A stretch of DNA of 64,000 nucleotides, from assembly GCA_963837815.1 (NCBI GenBank), contig CAWIOS010000012.1:806001-870000 (forward strand), given 5' to 3'. This stretch comes from Fen-1273 sp963837815 (GTDB lineage Bacteria; Bacteroidota; Ignavibacteria; UBA10030; UBA6906). The notes under the pieces are model-generated. The model was not told where the DNA came from and searched no databases. It was given only the letters and a program-made list of their open reading frames with translations. The translations under genes were made by a program, and so were the position numbers. Of this stretch, positions 45,801-53,296 are shown piece after piece (within the stretch, counting starts at the first letter, position 1; every line of letters begins with the position of its first letter).

Positions 45801-46769
45801 ATCGTATCCGTTGTGACGCGCCATCTCGGCGAGGCAGATCATCCCGCGGAGGGCGACAAAGTGATAACCGGACCACTCGGGCCAGAATCCGCTCGCGGGG
45901 AGGGCGGAGCCGATCTGCCAGCGGAATCCATACCTGCCCCGGATCGCAAAATCGATCAACGCGCTGTCGCGGTACAGAAACCCGACGGCGGCGGAGACGT
46001 TGTTGTACCAGAGCTGGCGGTTGGACGCGGTCTCGGGGAATTTCTGCGTGAGAGCGGCAAGGGGATACAAGAGCTTTTCCTTCAGCGATCTCCGGTCTGC
46101 CGCCGTGAAGCCGCGGTAATTATAGAGGAGATCATACCCGGAGGCCATGTCGACTCCCCAGAATGATTCGGAGAGCGTGCCGAAAAACACGTGGGCGGGA
46201 CCGAGTATCGTGTTGTCTGTCGTGTATGAGAGGTAGAGATCCGCGAAATTCGTCAGAATGGCGCGCCCAGCAACGGCGTATTTTTCATCCCCGTAAATAT
46301 TGTAGAGTATTCCCATCCAGACAAGGTTGGTGCCGAGAAGCCGGTTATACCACCCCGCCCATGCCATGTCGTATTTCCCCCCCGTATAGATCTCATTCGT
46401 GTCGGCGGGACAGCGATGCGCGAAAGGGCTGAACTGATCGTAGAGGAGCTCCACGCCGTGGTTCGGGCACGTGTACATCCGGTACACATACGACTGTTTG
46501 ATCGGCGAAACGTAGACCGGTCCGTGTGCAATGAACGCGTCGATTTCTCTCTTATGCTCCCTGACGATGGCCCCGTACCAGGGATATTCCTTTATCCACT
46601 TCTTTGCACTATCGATCCCGGCCGCATCGGTCAGGAGCCGGGGATGTGACTCAACCTGCGCAGGTGCGGGAGAAGAAGCACACGACGCAGCGAAGAGAAG
46701 CGCAGACACGAGGAGAAACCTTCGTGCCGTTTCACCTGATGACCGGTGCAGGGTTGATTCTGTTTGCAT
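42840..46769 (-). CDS. Heparinase II/III-like lipoprotein with C-terminal CBM9-like domain
   Basis: 1309 residues from MQTESTLHRSSGE (ATG at 46769, AAGGGA upstream); the 23-codon extension is unlikely. Lipobox LLFAASC (Cys30). The first 330 residues are an alpha-helical (alpha/alpha)-toroid typical of polysaccharide lyases (HPRLLTDAAGIDSAKKWIK, YNVSAAVGFLYRDSALIDFA, WPEWSGYHFVALRGMICLAEMARHNG). A heparinase II/III-type beta-sandwich follows (YLDYGILGGEHGHPDRLQMGYY, IDPLNESYMYPSLQ-like, IAHNTLVVDQ). The last 200 residues resemble a CBM9/DOMON-type module (PSLDGSWKGWNLAGPM, AMYDRTYLYIGAAVTDD, DTDCMEVVIDARDN). The polyuronide substrate is unknown. It diverges from the amidohydrolase gene by 81 bases. 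Confidence 0.82.
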   Translation of the reverse strand: MQTESTLHRSSGETARRFLLVSALLFAASCASSPAPAQVESHPRLLTDAAGIDSAKKWIKEYPWYGAIVREHKREIDAFIAHGPVYVSPIKQSYVYRMYTCPNHGVELLYDQFSPFAHRCPADTNEIYTGGKYDMAWAGWYNRLLGTNLVWMGILYNIYGDEKYAVAGRAILTNFADLYLSYTTDNTILGPAHVFFGTLSESFWGVDMASGYDLLYNYRGFTAADRRSLKEKLLYPLAALTQKFPETASNRQLWYNNVSAAVGFLYRDSALIDFAIRGRYGFRWQIGSALPASGFWPEWSGYHFVALRGMICLAEMARHNGYDLYHMEVAGRTMKSMFDAPFLLAQPNEEFPRSKDSGGGSLLEYAPFYEVGYAVYRDRKYLGLLNVTHLRRGTQVVGETSALGKAPEPVSMFDIDPGIPRDTVAVYTERSVNLEGNGFAILRDSTLRTYLYLDYGILGGEHGHPDRLQMGYYAGGRNWIVDPLNESYMYPSLQLWYRRSIAHNTLVVDQTDQAWTNGYGNFFGALPSFQVASGGSTTEYHGVKLTRTLIQVGDYFLDLFDAESPDVHTYDLPLHSFGELTLDGLDLERQPVDLFGHKPGIPGYDQLTDIEECETDSSFQGIFADKGEHLMVRVIGEPGTRVIKASTPPIGGFYKQSAPDRAPFPVLITRRVCRTTRFASLIQAGGNRAPVTSFRKGPGPGSYIVERGNEKDIIHADVIRSVYSIVREKDSVPTFAAAFHAPGIEDVKPSPFHSLRTFDAFQSSKIGRILSIVLDDGGFGGAVDDADLALMVCAPDADSVLVNGLPRHFTRAEDYVEIGSGFQSTASGFSDRLKNWEAVHLSDSVLFLGMKNAFKVSLLHSNEISEGGVTVSLTSDWEERLRGQNTWWGGVVNLVPDNKRPVERWVLPSGFGRNASWIDGIVSVSGTGARGGSRTFQFDLDVPSDALPGRYDVLFSRGRDTLRESFVVRPPVTATMFMPNGTKELLGLELTNSTPESLTVSAQIKADPAWLSSMNPGRARGHHPLAAGSRIPPMVVTMKPFQTKRIDVPLRLSGYSKDNQLYPVRLGLESGGFKTEIIHDFYVGVSHFAETPPSLDGSWKGWNLAGPMTIDRPSQIGRLLFGNQPWHGVKDLSASIYAMYDRTYLYIGAAVTDDSVVTHWDFPRMGYPWDTDCMEVVIDARDNAMQGYDPPTPGTYRHLCLPEYRVTDFSSIAWQGGGAPDLLKPNLVPGGETFFHRTKYGYAIIARLPIAGMPGVVAKPGYKIGFDVAINDNDGTSFRKNQHIWAGYDQNQSWWDLSTIGALVFGPDN

Positions 46770-46792
46770 ATATCCCTTCCTTTCGTGATCTG

Positions 46793-46798
46793 AATATA
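46793..46798 (-). promoter_or_regulatory. Candidate -10 element for the heparinase-like gene
   Basis: A TATATT hexamer lies 24 bases upstream of the ATG at 46769, the same -10 sequence as in the promoters at 62.4-62.5 kb. The -35 is poor (only a TTG with 13-15 base spacing), so this is a weak call in the 81-base divergent gap. Confidence 0.3.
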
Positions 46799-46850
46799 CA
46801 GAAAACCCCTTCATCAATACACGGGAAGACATTCCCATCCGGGGAACGAC

Positions 46851-48473
46851 ATGAGCGACCGCATCTACATCGATTCATATGCGTACGTGGGGAAACGGGG
46901 GCCGAAGGACGTCGAAGCGCGGTACGAAACCGAAGTCCTTCTCGATGAAATGGAATGGGCCGGGATACACGGCGCGCTCATCACCCACTCCGCGGCGAAG
47001 GAGTACGACCCGCTCTACGGCAACAGGATGCTCGCGCGGGAGCTGAAGAAAAGCCCTCGTCTCTTCGGCGTCTGGGCCGTCATGCCCCACCAGACGGGAG
47101 AATTCCCCGCACCGCGGGATCTCCTCATGGAACTGCATGACAACAACATCAGGGCCGTGAGGATGTGTCCCCGGTCGCACCGCTTCCCGTTCCACGTCGA
47201 TTTCTGCGGGGAACTCCTGAGCGCACTCGAGGACGAGGGGATACTCCTGATGGTCGAAGGGGGGCACCTGTACGGCAATGACGTTCTCGAGCCGACAAAC
47301 CAGGTCCTCGTGAGCGAACTTGACGCGGTTCTGACCCGGTTTCCGAGGCTGAACGTTCTCCTCCAGGGGGGGCGCTGGGACGCCACGCGTTTCATCCACT
47401 GGCTCATGACGAAGCACCGGAATCTCCACATCGAGCTCTCCGCGCACCAGGGGAACCGCGCCATGGAAGTGTTCGCGGAGTGGTTCGGGGCCGGGAGGAT
47501 GCTCTTCGGCACAGGTGCACTCGAGAAATCCCCCGGCGCCGCAAAATCGTTCGTCGATTACTGCACGCTCGGCAACGAGGAGAAGGCGAGCGTCGCCGGA
47601 TTGAACATCGCCCGGCTTGCCGGGATCGACGAGCTTCCTCCCCCCTACAGGGCCCCGAAGAGGGGCGATCCGATACTCCGGCTCGCGAAAGAGGGGAAGC
47701 CTCTCAAGGACATACTCGTTGTCGATTCCCACGCGCACCTTATGCACAGGGACGCCGGAGGGACGGGATTCATACACATCCCCTACGGCGACGACAAAAG
47801 CATCGTCGGGCGCGCAAAGGTGATGGGGATCGACGCCGCGTGCATAAGCGGGTTCCTCGCGGTCTGGACCGATTACGACGAGGGGAACAGGATCGTCCAC
47901 GAGGCGATGAAGGCCTACCCGCGGTTCTACCACGGGTACGCCGCGCTCCAGCCGCAGTACGTCAAAGACTGGCCGAGGGAGCTCAGGAAGGTCCACGTCA
48001 CATACGGGATGGGGGGGATCAAGGCGTACAACCCGCGCACCTTCATCCCGTACAACGACAAACTGTGGGAACCGTGGTACGAGTACGGCAACAGGATGAA
48101 CGCATACGCGCTCATCCACCCTTCTCCGAACATCGTGCCGGAAATGATGGACATCGCGCCGCGCTATCCCAACATCGCGTTCATCCTCGCCCATTCGGGA
48201 GGGTCATTCAAAGACGCGCGGGTCGCGATCGAAATCGCGCTCGCGAACCCGAACGTGTACCTGGAGATCACGCTCACCTCCGTGACATACCGGGTCATCG
48301 AATTCATGGTCGCACACGTCGGGGCGGACCGGGTCCTCTTCGGGACGGACCAGCCCATGCGCGACCCCATCCCGCAGTTCGGCTGGATGGTGTATTCGCA
48401 CTGCACATTCGAAGAAAAGAAGAAGATGCTGGGTCTCAACATGAACACGATCATCAGGCGCGTCAGAAAATAA
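46851..48473 (+). CDS. Tandem amidohydrolase-2-like TIM-barrel protein (second domain active-type, first degenerate)
   Basis: 540 residues; ATG at 46851 with GGGGAA upstream. Two amidohydrolase-related (beta/alpha)8 domains can be seen. The second (about 290-540) starts with VVDSHAHLM, the metal-binding HxH, and has HGYAALQPQ, YALIHPSPNI, FILAHSGGSF and VLFGTDQPMRDP with the metal Asp. The first (about 1-280) has the same order (MSDRIYIDSYAYVG, GVWAVMPHQTGE, VEGGHLYGND, RMLFGTGALEKSP), but the HxH is replaced by SYAY and the final Asp by Ala/Gly, so it is probably non-catalytic. Family members hydrolyse, decarboxylate or hydrate small carboxylates. Co-transcribed with the MFS gene (13-base gap). 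Confidence 0.8.
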   Translation: MSDRIYIDSYAYVGKRGPKDVEARYETEVLLDEMEWAGIHGALITHSAAKEYDPLYGNRMLARELKKSPRLFGVWAVMPHQTGEFPAPRDLLMELHDNNIRAVRMCPRSHRFPFHVDFCGELLSALEDEGILLMVEGGHLYGNDVLEPTNQVLVSELDAVLTRFPRLNVLLQGGRWDATRFIHWLMTKHRNLHIELSAHQGNRAMEVFAEWFGAGRMLFGTGALEKSPGAAKSFVDYCTLGNEEKASVAGLNIARLAGIDELPPPYRAPKRGDPILRLAKEGKPLKDILVVDSHAHLMHRDAGGTGFIHIPYGDDKSIVGRAKVMGIDAACISGFLAVWTDYDEGNRIVHEAMKAYPRFYHGYAALQPQYVKDWPRELRKVHVTYGMGGIKAYNPRTFIPYNDKLWEPWYEYGNRMNAYALIHPSPNIVPEMMDIAPRYPNIAFILAHSGGSFKDARVAIEIALANPNVYLEITLTSVTYRVIEFMVAHVGADRVLFGTDQPMRDPIPQFGWMVYSHCTFEEKKKMLGLNMNTIIRRVRK

Positions 48474-48486
48474 GAGGAACTCACGC

Positions 48487-49893
48487 ATGCAGGATCCAGC
48501 GCAGGCCCCGGAAGGCGAGACCGATTCCATCGCCCGGCAGACGTTCAGGGAGATCACGCAGCCCTTTATCGACCTGTTCCACGCGTCGCAGGCGCTCTGG
48601 GGAATCAACCTCTCGTACCTCCTTGAAGGCCTGACGTATTTCGGCGTCGTCGGGCTTCTCGCGATATTCTTCAACGACTACATCGGGCTCGACGACATCA
48701 GCGCCGGGCAGATGGTCGGGTTCCTGACGGCGGGCATCACGCTGGGGATGCTCTTCATGGGAGCCACGGTGGATCTCTTCGGGCCGCGGCGATCGCTCCT
48801 TATTTCTCTCGGACTGATGCTCGTCGGCCGGACGCTCCTGACGCTGAGCCCCGATCTCGGGACAAAGGGGCTCTGGTCCACCTCCCACTGGATGGCAATG
48901 GGGGGGCTGCTCGGGATCATACTCGGGTACGGCATCTACCAGCCCGCGTGCTACGCCGCGGTGCGTCAGTTCACGTCGGAGAAGACCGCCGCGATGGGGT
49001 ACGCGATGCTCTACGCGATCATGAACCTGGGAGGGTTCCTCCCCGGATTGATCTCGCCCCCCGTGCGAAGGGCATACGGGATCACGGGGGTCTTCTGGGT
49101 GTACGTCGCGCTGACCGTGGCGGGGATCATCGTGATCGCGGCGTTCCTCACGCGAAAGGCGATCACAAGGGCGGCGGCGGATGCCGAAGCGGAGCGGAAA
49201 GAGAAGACGGTGCCGGAAGAGAAGAAGCCGATAAAGGAACAGATACTCTTTTATCTCCGGAATTTCCCCGTCAGGGACTCCCGGTTCATGTTCTTCATAT
49301 TCATCCTGATCCCGGTCCAGACCCTCTTCGCGCACAACTGGCTGACGCTCCCCCAGTACTGCAGCCGCGCGTTTACCGGGGTCGTCAGCGACAACTACGA
49401 GTTCTTCGTCAACTTCAGCCCCCTCCTTATATTCGTGCTCACGCCCGTCGTCACCGCGCTCACGTTCAGGAAAAACACGTACACGATGATGATCGTAGGG
49501 ACGCTCGTCATGGGCGCTCCGACGTTCATACTCGCCCTCGGACCGAACATCGTCGGCCTTTTCGCCTACCTGATACTTGCAACGCTCGGAGAAGCCACCT
49601 GGTCCGCCAGGTTCCTCCAGTGGGTCGCGGAAATCGCTCCGAAGAACATGACCGGAATCTACATGGGGATAGGACAGTTCCCGTGGTTCCTGACGAAGGT
49701 CATCACGAGCCTGTACAGCGGCTGGTTCCTCATGCACTACTGTCCCGCGGGAGTACCCCCGGAACAGATGCACACCGGGACCATGTGGTTCATATACGGC
49801 GTCATCGCGATGGTCACCCCGGTTGGACTCTTCATCGCCTCAAAATGGATGAGAAAAGGGTTCAAAGAGCGGGCAGAGTCCCCGCAAATCTAA
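48487..49893 (+). CDS. MFS transporter
   Basis: 468 residues with 12 predicted membrane segments and a longer central cytoplasmic loop that is charged (RAAADAEAERKEKTVPEEKKP). The family motif between TM2 and TM3 is recognisable as GATVDLFGPRRSLL (a G-x-x-x-D-x-x-G-R-R variant). YGIYQPACYAAVRQF and LGEATWSARFLQWVAEIAP recall POT/PTR-like or nitrate-type MFS members, but no subfamily is certain. It follows the tandem amidohydrolase by 13 bases, so the two probably take up and process the same small molecule. It ends 291 bases before the cold-shock gene. Confidence 0.85.
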   Translation: MQDPAQAPEGETDSIARQTFREITQPFIDLFHASQALWGINLSYLLEGLTYFGVVGLLAIFFNDYIGLDDISAGQMVGFLTAGITLGMLFMGATVDLFGPRRSLLISLGLMLVGRTLLTLSPDLGTKGLWSTSHWMAMGGLLGIILGYGIYQPACYAAVRQFTSEKTAAMGYAMLYAIMNLGGFLPGLISPPVRRAYGITGVFWVYVALTVAGIIVIAAFLTRKAITRAAADAEAERKEKTVPEEKKPIKEQILFYLRNFPVRDSRFMFFIFILIPVQTLFAHNWLTLPQYCSRAFTGVVSDNYEFFVNFSPLLIFVLTPVVTALTFRKNTYTMMIVGTLVMGAPTFILALGPNIVGLFAYLILATLGEATWSARFLQWVAEIAPKNMTGIYMGIGQFPWFLTKVITSLYSGWFLMHYCPAGVPPEQMHTGTMWFIYGVIAMVTPVGLFIASKWMRKGFKERAESPQI

Positions 49894-50184
49894 GAAAATG
49901 AACGAGATCGCAGATTTCGGTTACAATTGGCAAAAAAGGCTTGCAATTCTCAAACGGGGTTTGTAAGTTCGTGAGGCAAATGTAGCGTACACCGTTCTTG
50001 CGCCATCAAGAGCTTGCTGATGTACCGCTTTAGCCTGTTAAGGTGAGAGTCGCCAGCAGTCGGATCGCAGACAATGGTGAGGGGAAATGGCCATTGCGTG
50101 CGATTTTTTTTTGCCCTGGAAAGCCGGGCCGACCGAGACGATGTACACAATCCACTAATATATTCACAGAAAGGGATGTGTTCC
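49894..50184 (+). promoter_or_regulatory. Upstream/leader region of the cold-shock gene
   Basis: A 291-base stretch noticeably more AT-rich than its surroundings, with no gene I accept. It includes a run of nine T residues near 50104-50112, a hairpin-capable stretch (GAAAGCCGGGCC) and a TATATT at about 50158-50163 just before the ATG at 50185 (a -10-like match, but no clear -35). Long structured leaders are common for cspA-type genes, so thermoregulation is plausible but inferred. Confidence 0.35.
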
Positions 50185-50385
50185 ATGGAGAAGGGAACAG
50201 TCAAGTGGTTCAACAGCGCTAAAGGGTACGGCTTCATCTCCCGCCCCGGTGGTGAAGATGTGTTCGTGCACTTCAAGGCGATCAACGGCGAAGGCTACAA
50301 GACTCTGAACGAAGGCGACACCGTCGAGTTCGAGGTTGAACGCGGACCGAAGGGTCTCCAGGCAGCCAACGTCACGAAGGTGTAA
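50185..50385 (+). CDS. Cold-shock protein (CspA family)
   Basis: 66 residues, the standard single-domain length. Starts MEKGTVKWFNSAKGYGFI; RNP1 is KGYGFI (14-19) and RNP2 is DVFVHF (25-30); ends GLQAANVTKV. It binds single-stranded RNA/DNA and acts as an RNA chaperone in the cytoplasm. The frame is open further upstream, but the ATG at 50185 matches the family start exactly. A strong terminator follows 23 bases after the stop, so it is monocistronic. Next is an acyl-ACP desaturase, another function linked to cold adaptation. Confidence 0.97.
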   Translation: MEKGTVKWFNSAKGYGFISRPGGEDVFVHFKAINGEGYKTLNEGDTVEFEVERGPKGLQAANVTKV

Positions 50386-50408
50386 GGGAACATTTGTTAC
50401 GATGATGT

Positions 50409-50447
50409 CCGCATCCTCTCCCCGGCGGAGAGGATGCGGTTTTTTTT
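50409..50447 (+). terminator. Rho-independent terminator of the cold-shock gene
   Basis: A perfect 13-bp stem (CCGCATCCTCTCC with GGAGAGGATGCGG) closes a five-base loop and is followed by eight T residues. Confidence 0.95.
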
Positions 50448-50477
50448 CAGTTCTTCGACATACAAAGGAAAACGTTC

Positions 50478-51455
50478 ATGGGCCCCCTCGATTCCAGGAG
50501 TTCCGCATTCTGCTCCAAGCTCGAGGTGCTCGCTGATCTCGAGGACACGGTCCGCCAGTTCATGGCGAAGCACGAAGAGAAACGAGATCTCTGGTATCCG
50601 TCCGAATTCCTTCCCGCCAACCCCGACGACCTGAACGACGCGGTCATCACCGAACTTCGCGACAGGGCAAGGGGACTCCCCGATTCTGCACGCGTCGCGT
50701 TCACAATCAACATCCTCACCGAAGAAGGCCTTCCCCACTTTCACCGCCTTATCGCGGAAGCGCTCGGGACCCGGACGTTCTGGGCTCTCTGGAACAGGCT
50801 CTGGACGGCGGAGGAAGACCGGCACGGCAACATCCTCCGGGACTACGCACGCGACGCGCGGCTTCTGAATTTTTCCGCCCTCGAGGAGCTGCAGTTCAAA
50901 TATATCCGGAACGGCTTCTATCCGCAGTGGGCCGGGGATCCCTACAAGCTCTTCATCTACACGACGTGCCAGGAGCGCGCGACGCAGATCTCCCACCTCA
51001 ACACGGGGAGACTCGCCGAGGGACAGGAGCCGCTCCTCGTGGCGGTCACGCAGAAGATCGCGCAGGACGAATCACGCCATTACGCGTTTTACATGAACGT
51101 CTTCCGCGAAATCCTCGCGCGCGATCCCAACCAGGCGCTCGAGGCCGCGTCGTCGATCATGCCCGCCATCGACATGCCGGGGATCTCCATCTCGAACTTC
51201 AATGACTACGCCGACGTCATCCGTCGCGCGGGGATCTACGGACCGCGGGATTACAAGGCGATCATCGAAAACCTGATACACAACTGGAACATCGACGTGA
51301 TGACGTATCTGAACGAGATCGGCCGGAAGGCCCAGGAGAAAATCATGTCGATCCCGAGCCGGCTGGACAAGCTCTCGCAGTACATCGAGACGCGAAGCAA
51401 GACGAAAAGTTTCACGTTCGAGGTGATCTACGGCAGGATCCTCGAAATGGCATAG
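50478..51455 (+). CDS. Acyl-ACP desaturase (soluble di-iron, FAB2/DesA type)
   Basis: 325 residues. Soluble fatty-acid desaturases introduce a double bond into ACP-bound acyl chains using a di-iron centre. The ligand motifs are all present: TEEGLPHFH (81-89), AEEDRHG (E-E-x-x-H, 111-117), TCQERATQISH (163-173) and QDESRHY (196-202), the EExxH and DExRH pair of the family. No membrane segment or transit peptide. The protein is cytoplasmic and aerobic chemistry is implied (O2 plus ferredoxin-type reductant), so the organism is probably not a strict anaerobe. It starts 30 bases after the cold-shock terminator, so it has its own promoter or relies on read-through. Confidence 0.93.
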   Translation: MGPLDSRSSAFCSKLEVLADLEDTVRQFMAKHEEKRDLWYPSEFLPANPDDLNDAVITELRDRARGLPDSARVAFTINILTEEGLPHFHRLIAEALGTRTFWALWNRLWTAEEDRHGNILRDYARDARLLNFSALEELQFKYIRNGFYPQWAGDPYKLFIYTTCQERATQISHLNTGRLAEGQEPLLVAVTQKIAQDESRHYAFYMNVFREILARDPNQALEAASSIMPAIDMPGISISNFNDYADVIRRAGIYGPRDYKAIIENLIHNWNIDVMTYLNEIGRKAQEKIMSIPSRLDKLSQYIETRSKTKSFTFEVIYGRILEMA

Positions 51456-51498
51456 GCCTCCCGCCGCGGCGGCCGCCTCCCCGGACATCCCCCCGATT

Positions 51499-51514
51499 CC
51501 GGAACGTTTTCCGG
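51499..51514. terminator. Weak hairpin between desaturase and asparaginase-like genes
   Basis: CCGGAA-CGTT-TTCCGG is a perfect six-bp inverted repeat with a tetraloop, followed by TGTTTCGT. The T-tract is poor, so termination is only a possibility. Confidence 0.3.
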
Positions 51515-51551
51515 TGTTTCGTGCCCCCAGAGTGACAGACAAGTGACCGAT

Positions 51552-52052
51552 ATGTCCATACGGATTTTTGTGACCGGCGGTACGTTCGACAAGGAATACA
51601 ACGAGATCGACGGCAAACTCTATTTCAAGGATACCCACCTCCACGAGATGCTCGCGCTCGGCCGCTGCAAGGCCAACGTCGCCATGCGGACGCTCATGAT
51701 GGTGGACAGCCTCGAGATGACGGACGCGGACCTCGAGATCATCACGAAGCAGTGCCTGAAGACCCCCGAGGAGCGGATCGTGATCACGCACGGCACGGAC
51801 ACCATGGAGGTGACCGCGCGCGTGCTCGGAGAGAAAGTGAAGGGGAAGACGATCGTGCTGACCGGTGCAATGATCCCGTACAAATTCGGGAGCTCCGACG
51901 GACTCTTCAACCTGGGGAGCGCACTCGCGTTCGTGCAGACGCTCCCCCACGGGGTGTACATTGCGATGAACGGGCGGTGTTTCCCGTGCGATAACGTCCG
52001 GAAAAACCGGAGGACCGGGGAGTTCGAGGAACTCCACAGGAGCGGAGAGTAG
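51552..52052 (+). CDS. Single-domain asparaginase-like protein
   Basis: 166 residues from MSIRIFVTGGTFDKEYN (ATG at 51552; a GTG at 51543 would add three). Both N-terminal catalytic motifs of bacterial type asparaginases are present: VTGGTFD (nucleophile Thr and flexible loop) and ITHGTDTM (80-85). The C-terminal domain found in 330-residue asparaginases is absent: the protein ends after NRRTGEFEELHRSGE with a normal stop, and no continuation is found in other frames. Short asparaginase-domain proteins of this size are known as a separate group, so it is probably intact rather than truncated, but amidohydrolase activity is unproven. Cytoplasmic. Confidence 0.85.
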   Translation: MSIRIFVTGGTFDKEYNEIDGKLYFKDTHLHEMLALGRCKANVAMRTLMMVDSLEMTDADLEIITKQCLKTPEERIVITHGTDTMEVTARVLGEKVKGKTIVLTGAMIPYKFGSSDGLFNLGSALAFVQTLPHGVYIAMNGRCFPCDNVRKNRRTGEFEELHRSGE

Positions 52053-52081
52053 GAACGGGAACGCGTGCGGGAGCCGGAGGC

Positions 52082-52357
52082 CTACGCGATATGGATGACG
52101 AGTACCGGAACCTGTTTCAGGGCGAAGAGCGCGACAAGGGCAAGTACCCACATGATGATCCCCGTCCGCGTTGCCTTCGTTTCGGCGACGCTCAGGAACG
52201 AGCCGGCAATGAGCAGGAAGAAGCTCGAGACGCACCCGTTCTCCATCACCCGGTAGACAAGGCCGGTTGCCGTCGGGTCAAACCGGCCCAGAACCATCGC
52301 GACGAACATCAACGACGGCACCCAGAGGAAGAGCCTGTGTTTCAGCGAGATGAGCAT
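52082..52357 (-). CDS. Small integral membrane protein
   Basis: 91 residues with three predicted membrane segments (VPSLMFVAMVLG, SSFFLLIAGSFLSVAE, GIIMWVLALVALFAL). ATG at 52357. It follows the LiaF-like gene by 11 bases in the same direction and is probably its partner in the membrane. No family is recognised. A poor ribosome binding site suggests translational coupling. It converges on the asparaginase-like gene with 29 bases between. Confidence 0.6.
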   Translation of the reverse strand: MLISLKHRLFLWVPSLMFVAMVLGRFDPTATGLVYRVMENGCVSSFFLLIAGSFLSVAETKATRTGIIMWVLALVALFALKQVPVLVIHIA

Positions 52358-52368
52358 CGGGGCACCGG

Positions 52369-53280
52369 TCAGTAGCGCACGACTTTGAGGCTGGAGACGC
52401 CCGCCTTGAAGCTCAGGTGAATCCTCTTCGCCGCCGCGTCAAAATTCGCCGTCCTGAATTCCCCGTCCCCCCGGTCTTCAAACCCGCTGAAGCTCTTCGA
52501 CGTGAGGCCGCTCTGCGACGTGATTTCGCATCCCGCGGATTCGGGCACGGCGACGCTGATCGACGAGACCCCCGCCTGAATCCTCACCCGGCAATCCTCC
52601 GCCCTGTCGCCCAGCCGCACCCGGACATCCGCCGCCCCGGTCCTGATGTCGACGTCCTCCGCATCAAACGACGAGAGGTCGGCGTCGAGCTTCGCCGCAC
52701 CCAGTTCGAAATTCATCGACCACACGGGGGCCGGATGGAGCTTCATCGTCACGGAGTTCCGTCCCCCTGCGCGGAGCGAGACGTGGCGGTTCTCCATCCT
52801 GAGCGTCACGTCTTTTCCGTCGTTCATCGTCCTTGTGTCGATGTCGTATTTCCCGAAGTCCGACGATGTCTCCGCCTGGAAAAGATCGGCGCACGTGTCC
52901 CGGATCGTGAACGTCCCGGCACCCGAGACGAACCTGAGCGACGCGCGGTGGAGCGCCGGATCGTACCGTTCCAGGAACGTCTGGCTCGTCATTTCGCGGG
53001 GCTCCCCCCCGTACCCCCACTCCTCCCACACGCCGTATATGAACAACGCCAGGAGAACCGCCGCAAGCACTGCCAGGAGCGCGCGGATCGACTTCGCGCC
53101 CGTGAGCACGCTGATCCCCCAGAGGACGAAAATCAGGGGCCAGAATTTCCAGAAGGTGCCGATCTGGAACGTCATGACGTCAAGCTTCGCAAGAAGGATA
53201 AGAATGCCCGCGACGATCCAGAGTGTTCCCCAGAAAATCCTCGAGGTATGCATCGGCCGTTGTGTCGTTGTCGTGTCCAT
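52369..53280 (-). CDS. LiaI/LiaF-like membrane protein (DUF5668 plus toastrack-type domain)
   Basis: 303 residues. The N-terminal third has four short hydrophobic segments (IFWGTLWIVAGILILLAKL, WPLIFVLWGISVLTG, ALLAVLAAVLLALFIYGVW), the DUF5668/LiaI arrangement. The C-terminal part is a beta-solenoid-like 'toastrack' (DUF4097/DUF2154) with repeated FELGAAKLDADLSSF, DIRTGAADVRVRLGD, RIQAGVSSISVAVP and FKAGVSSLKVVRY. Such proteins act in cell-envelope stress sensing (LiaF represses LiaRS in Firmicutes), though no histidine kinase or regulator is nearby. Predicted inner-membrane with an extracytoplasmic beta domain. ATG at 53280. Confidence 0.82.
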   Translation of the reverse strand: MDTTTTQRPMHTSRIFWGTLWIVAGILILLAKLDVMTFQIGTFWKFWPLIFVLWGISVLTGAKSIRALLAVLAAVLLALFIYGVWEEWGYGGEPREMTSQTFLERYDPALHRASLRFVSGAGTFTIRDTCADLFQAETSSDFGKYDIDTRTMNDGKDVTLRMENRHVSLRAGGRNSVTMKLHPAPVWSMNFELGAAKLDADLSSFDAEDVDIRTGAADVRVRLGDRAEDCRVRIQAGVSSISVAVPESAGCEITSQSGLTSKSFSGFEDRGDGEFRTANFDAAAKRIHLSFKAGVSSLKVVRY

Positions 53281-53296
53281 TATCGGGTACGGGGGG

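Noticed and set aside
49950..50285. Minus-strand 111-codon frame over the cold-shock leader and gene
   Set aside because: Its N-terminal half is antisense to the cold-shock gene and no domain is recognisable; the remaining part has no ribosome binding site. It could be an old remnant but is not supportable.
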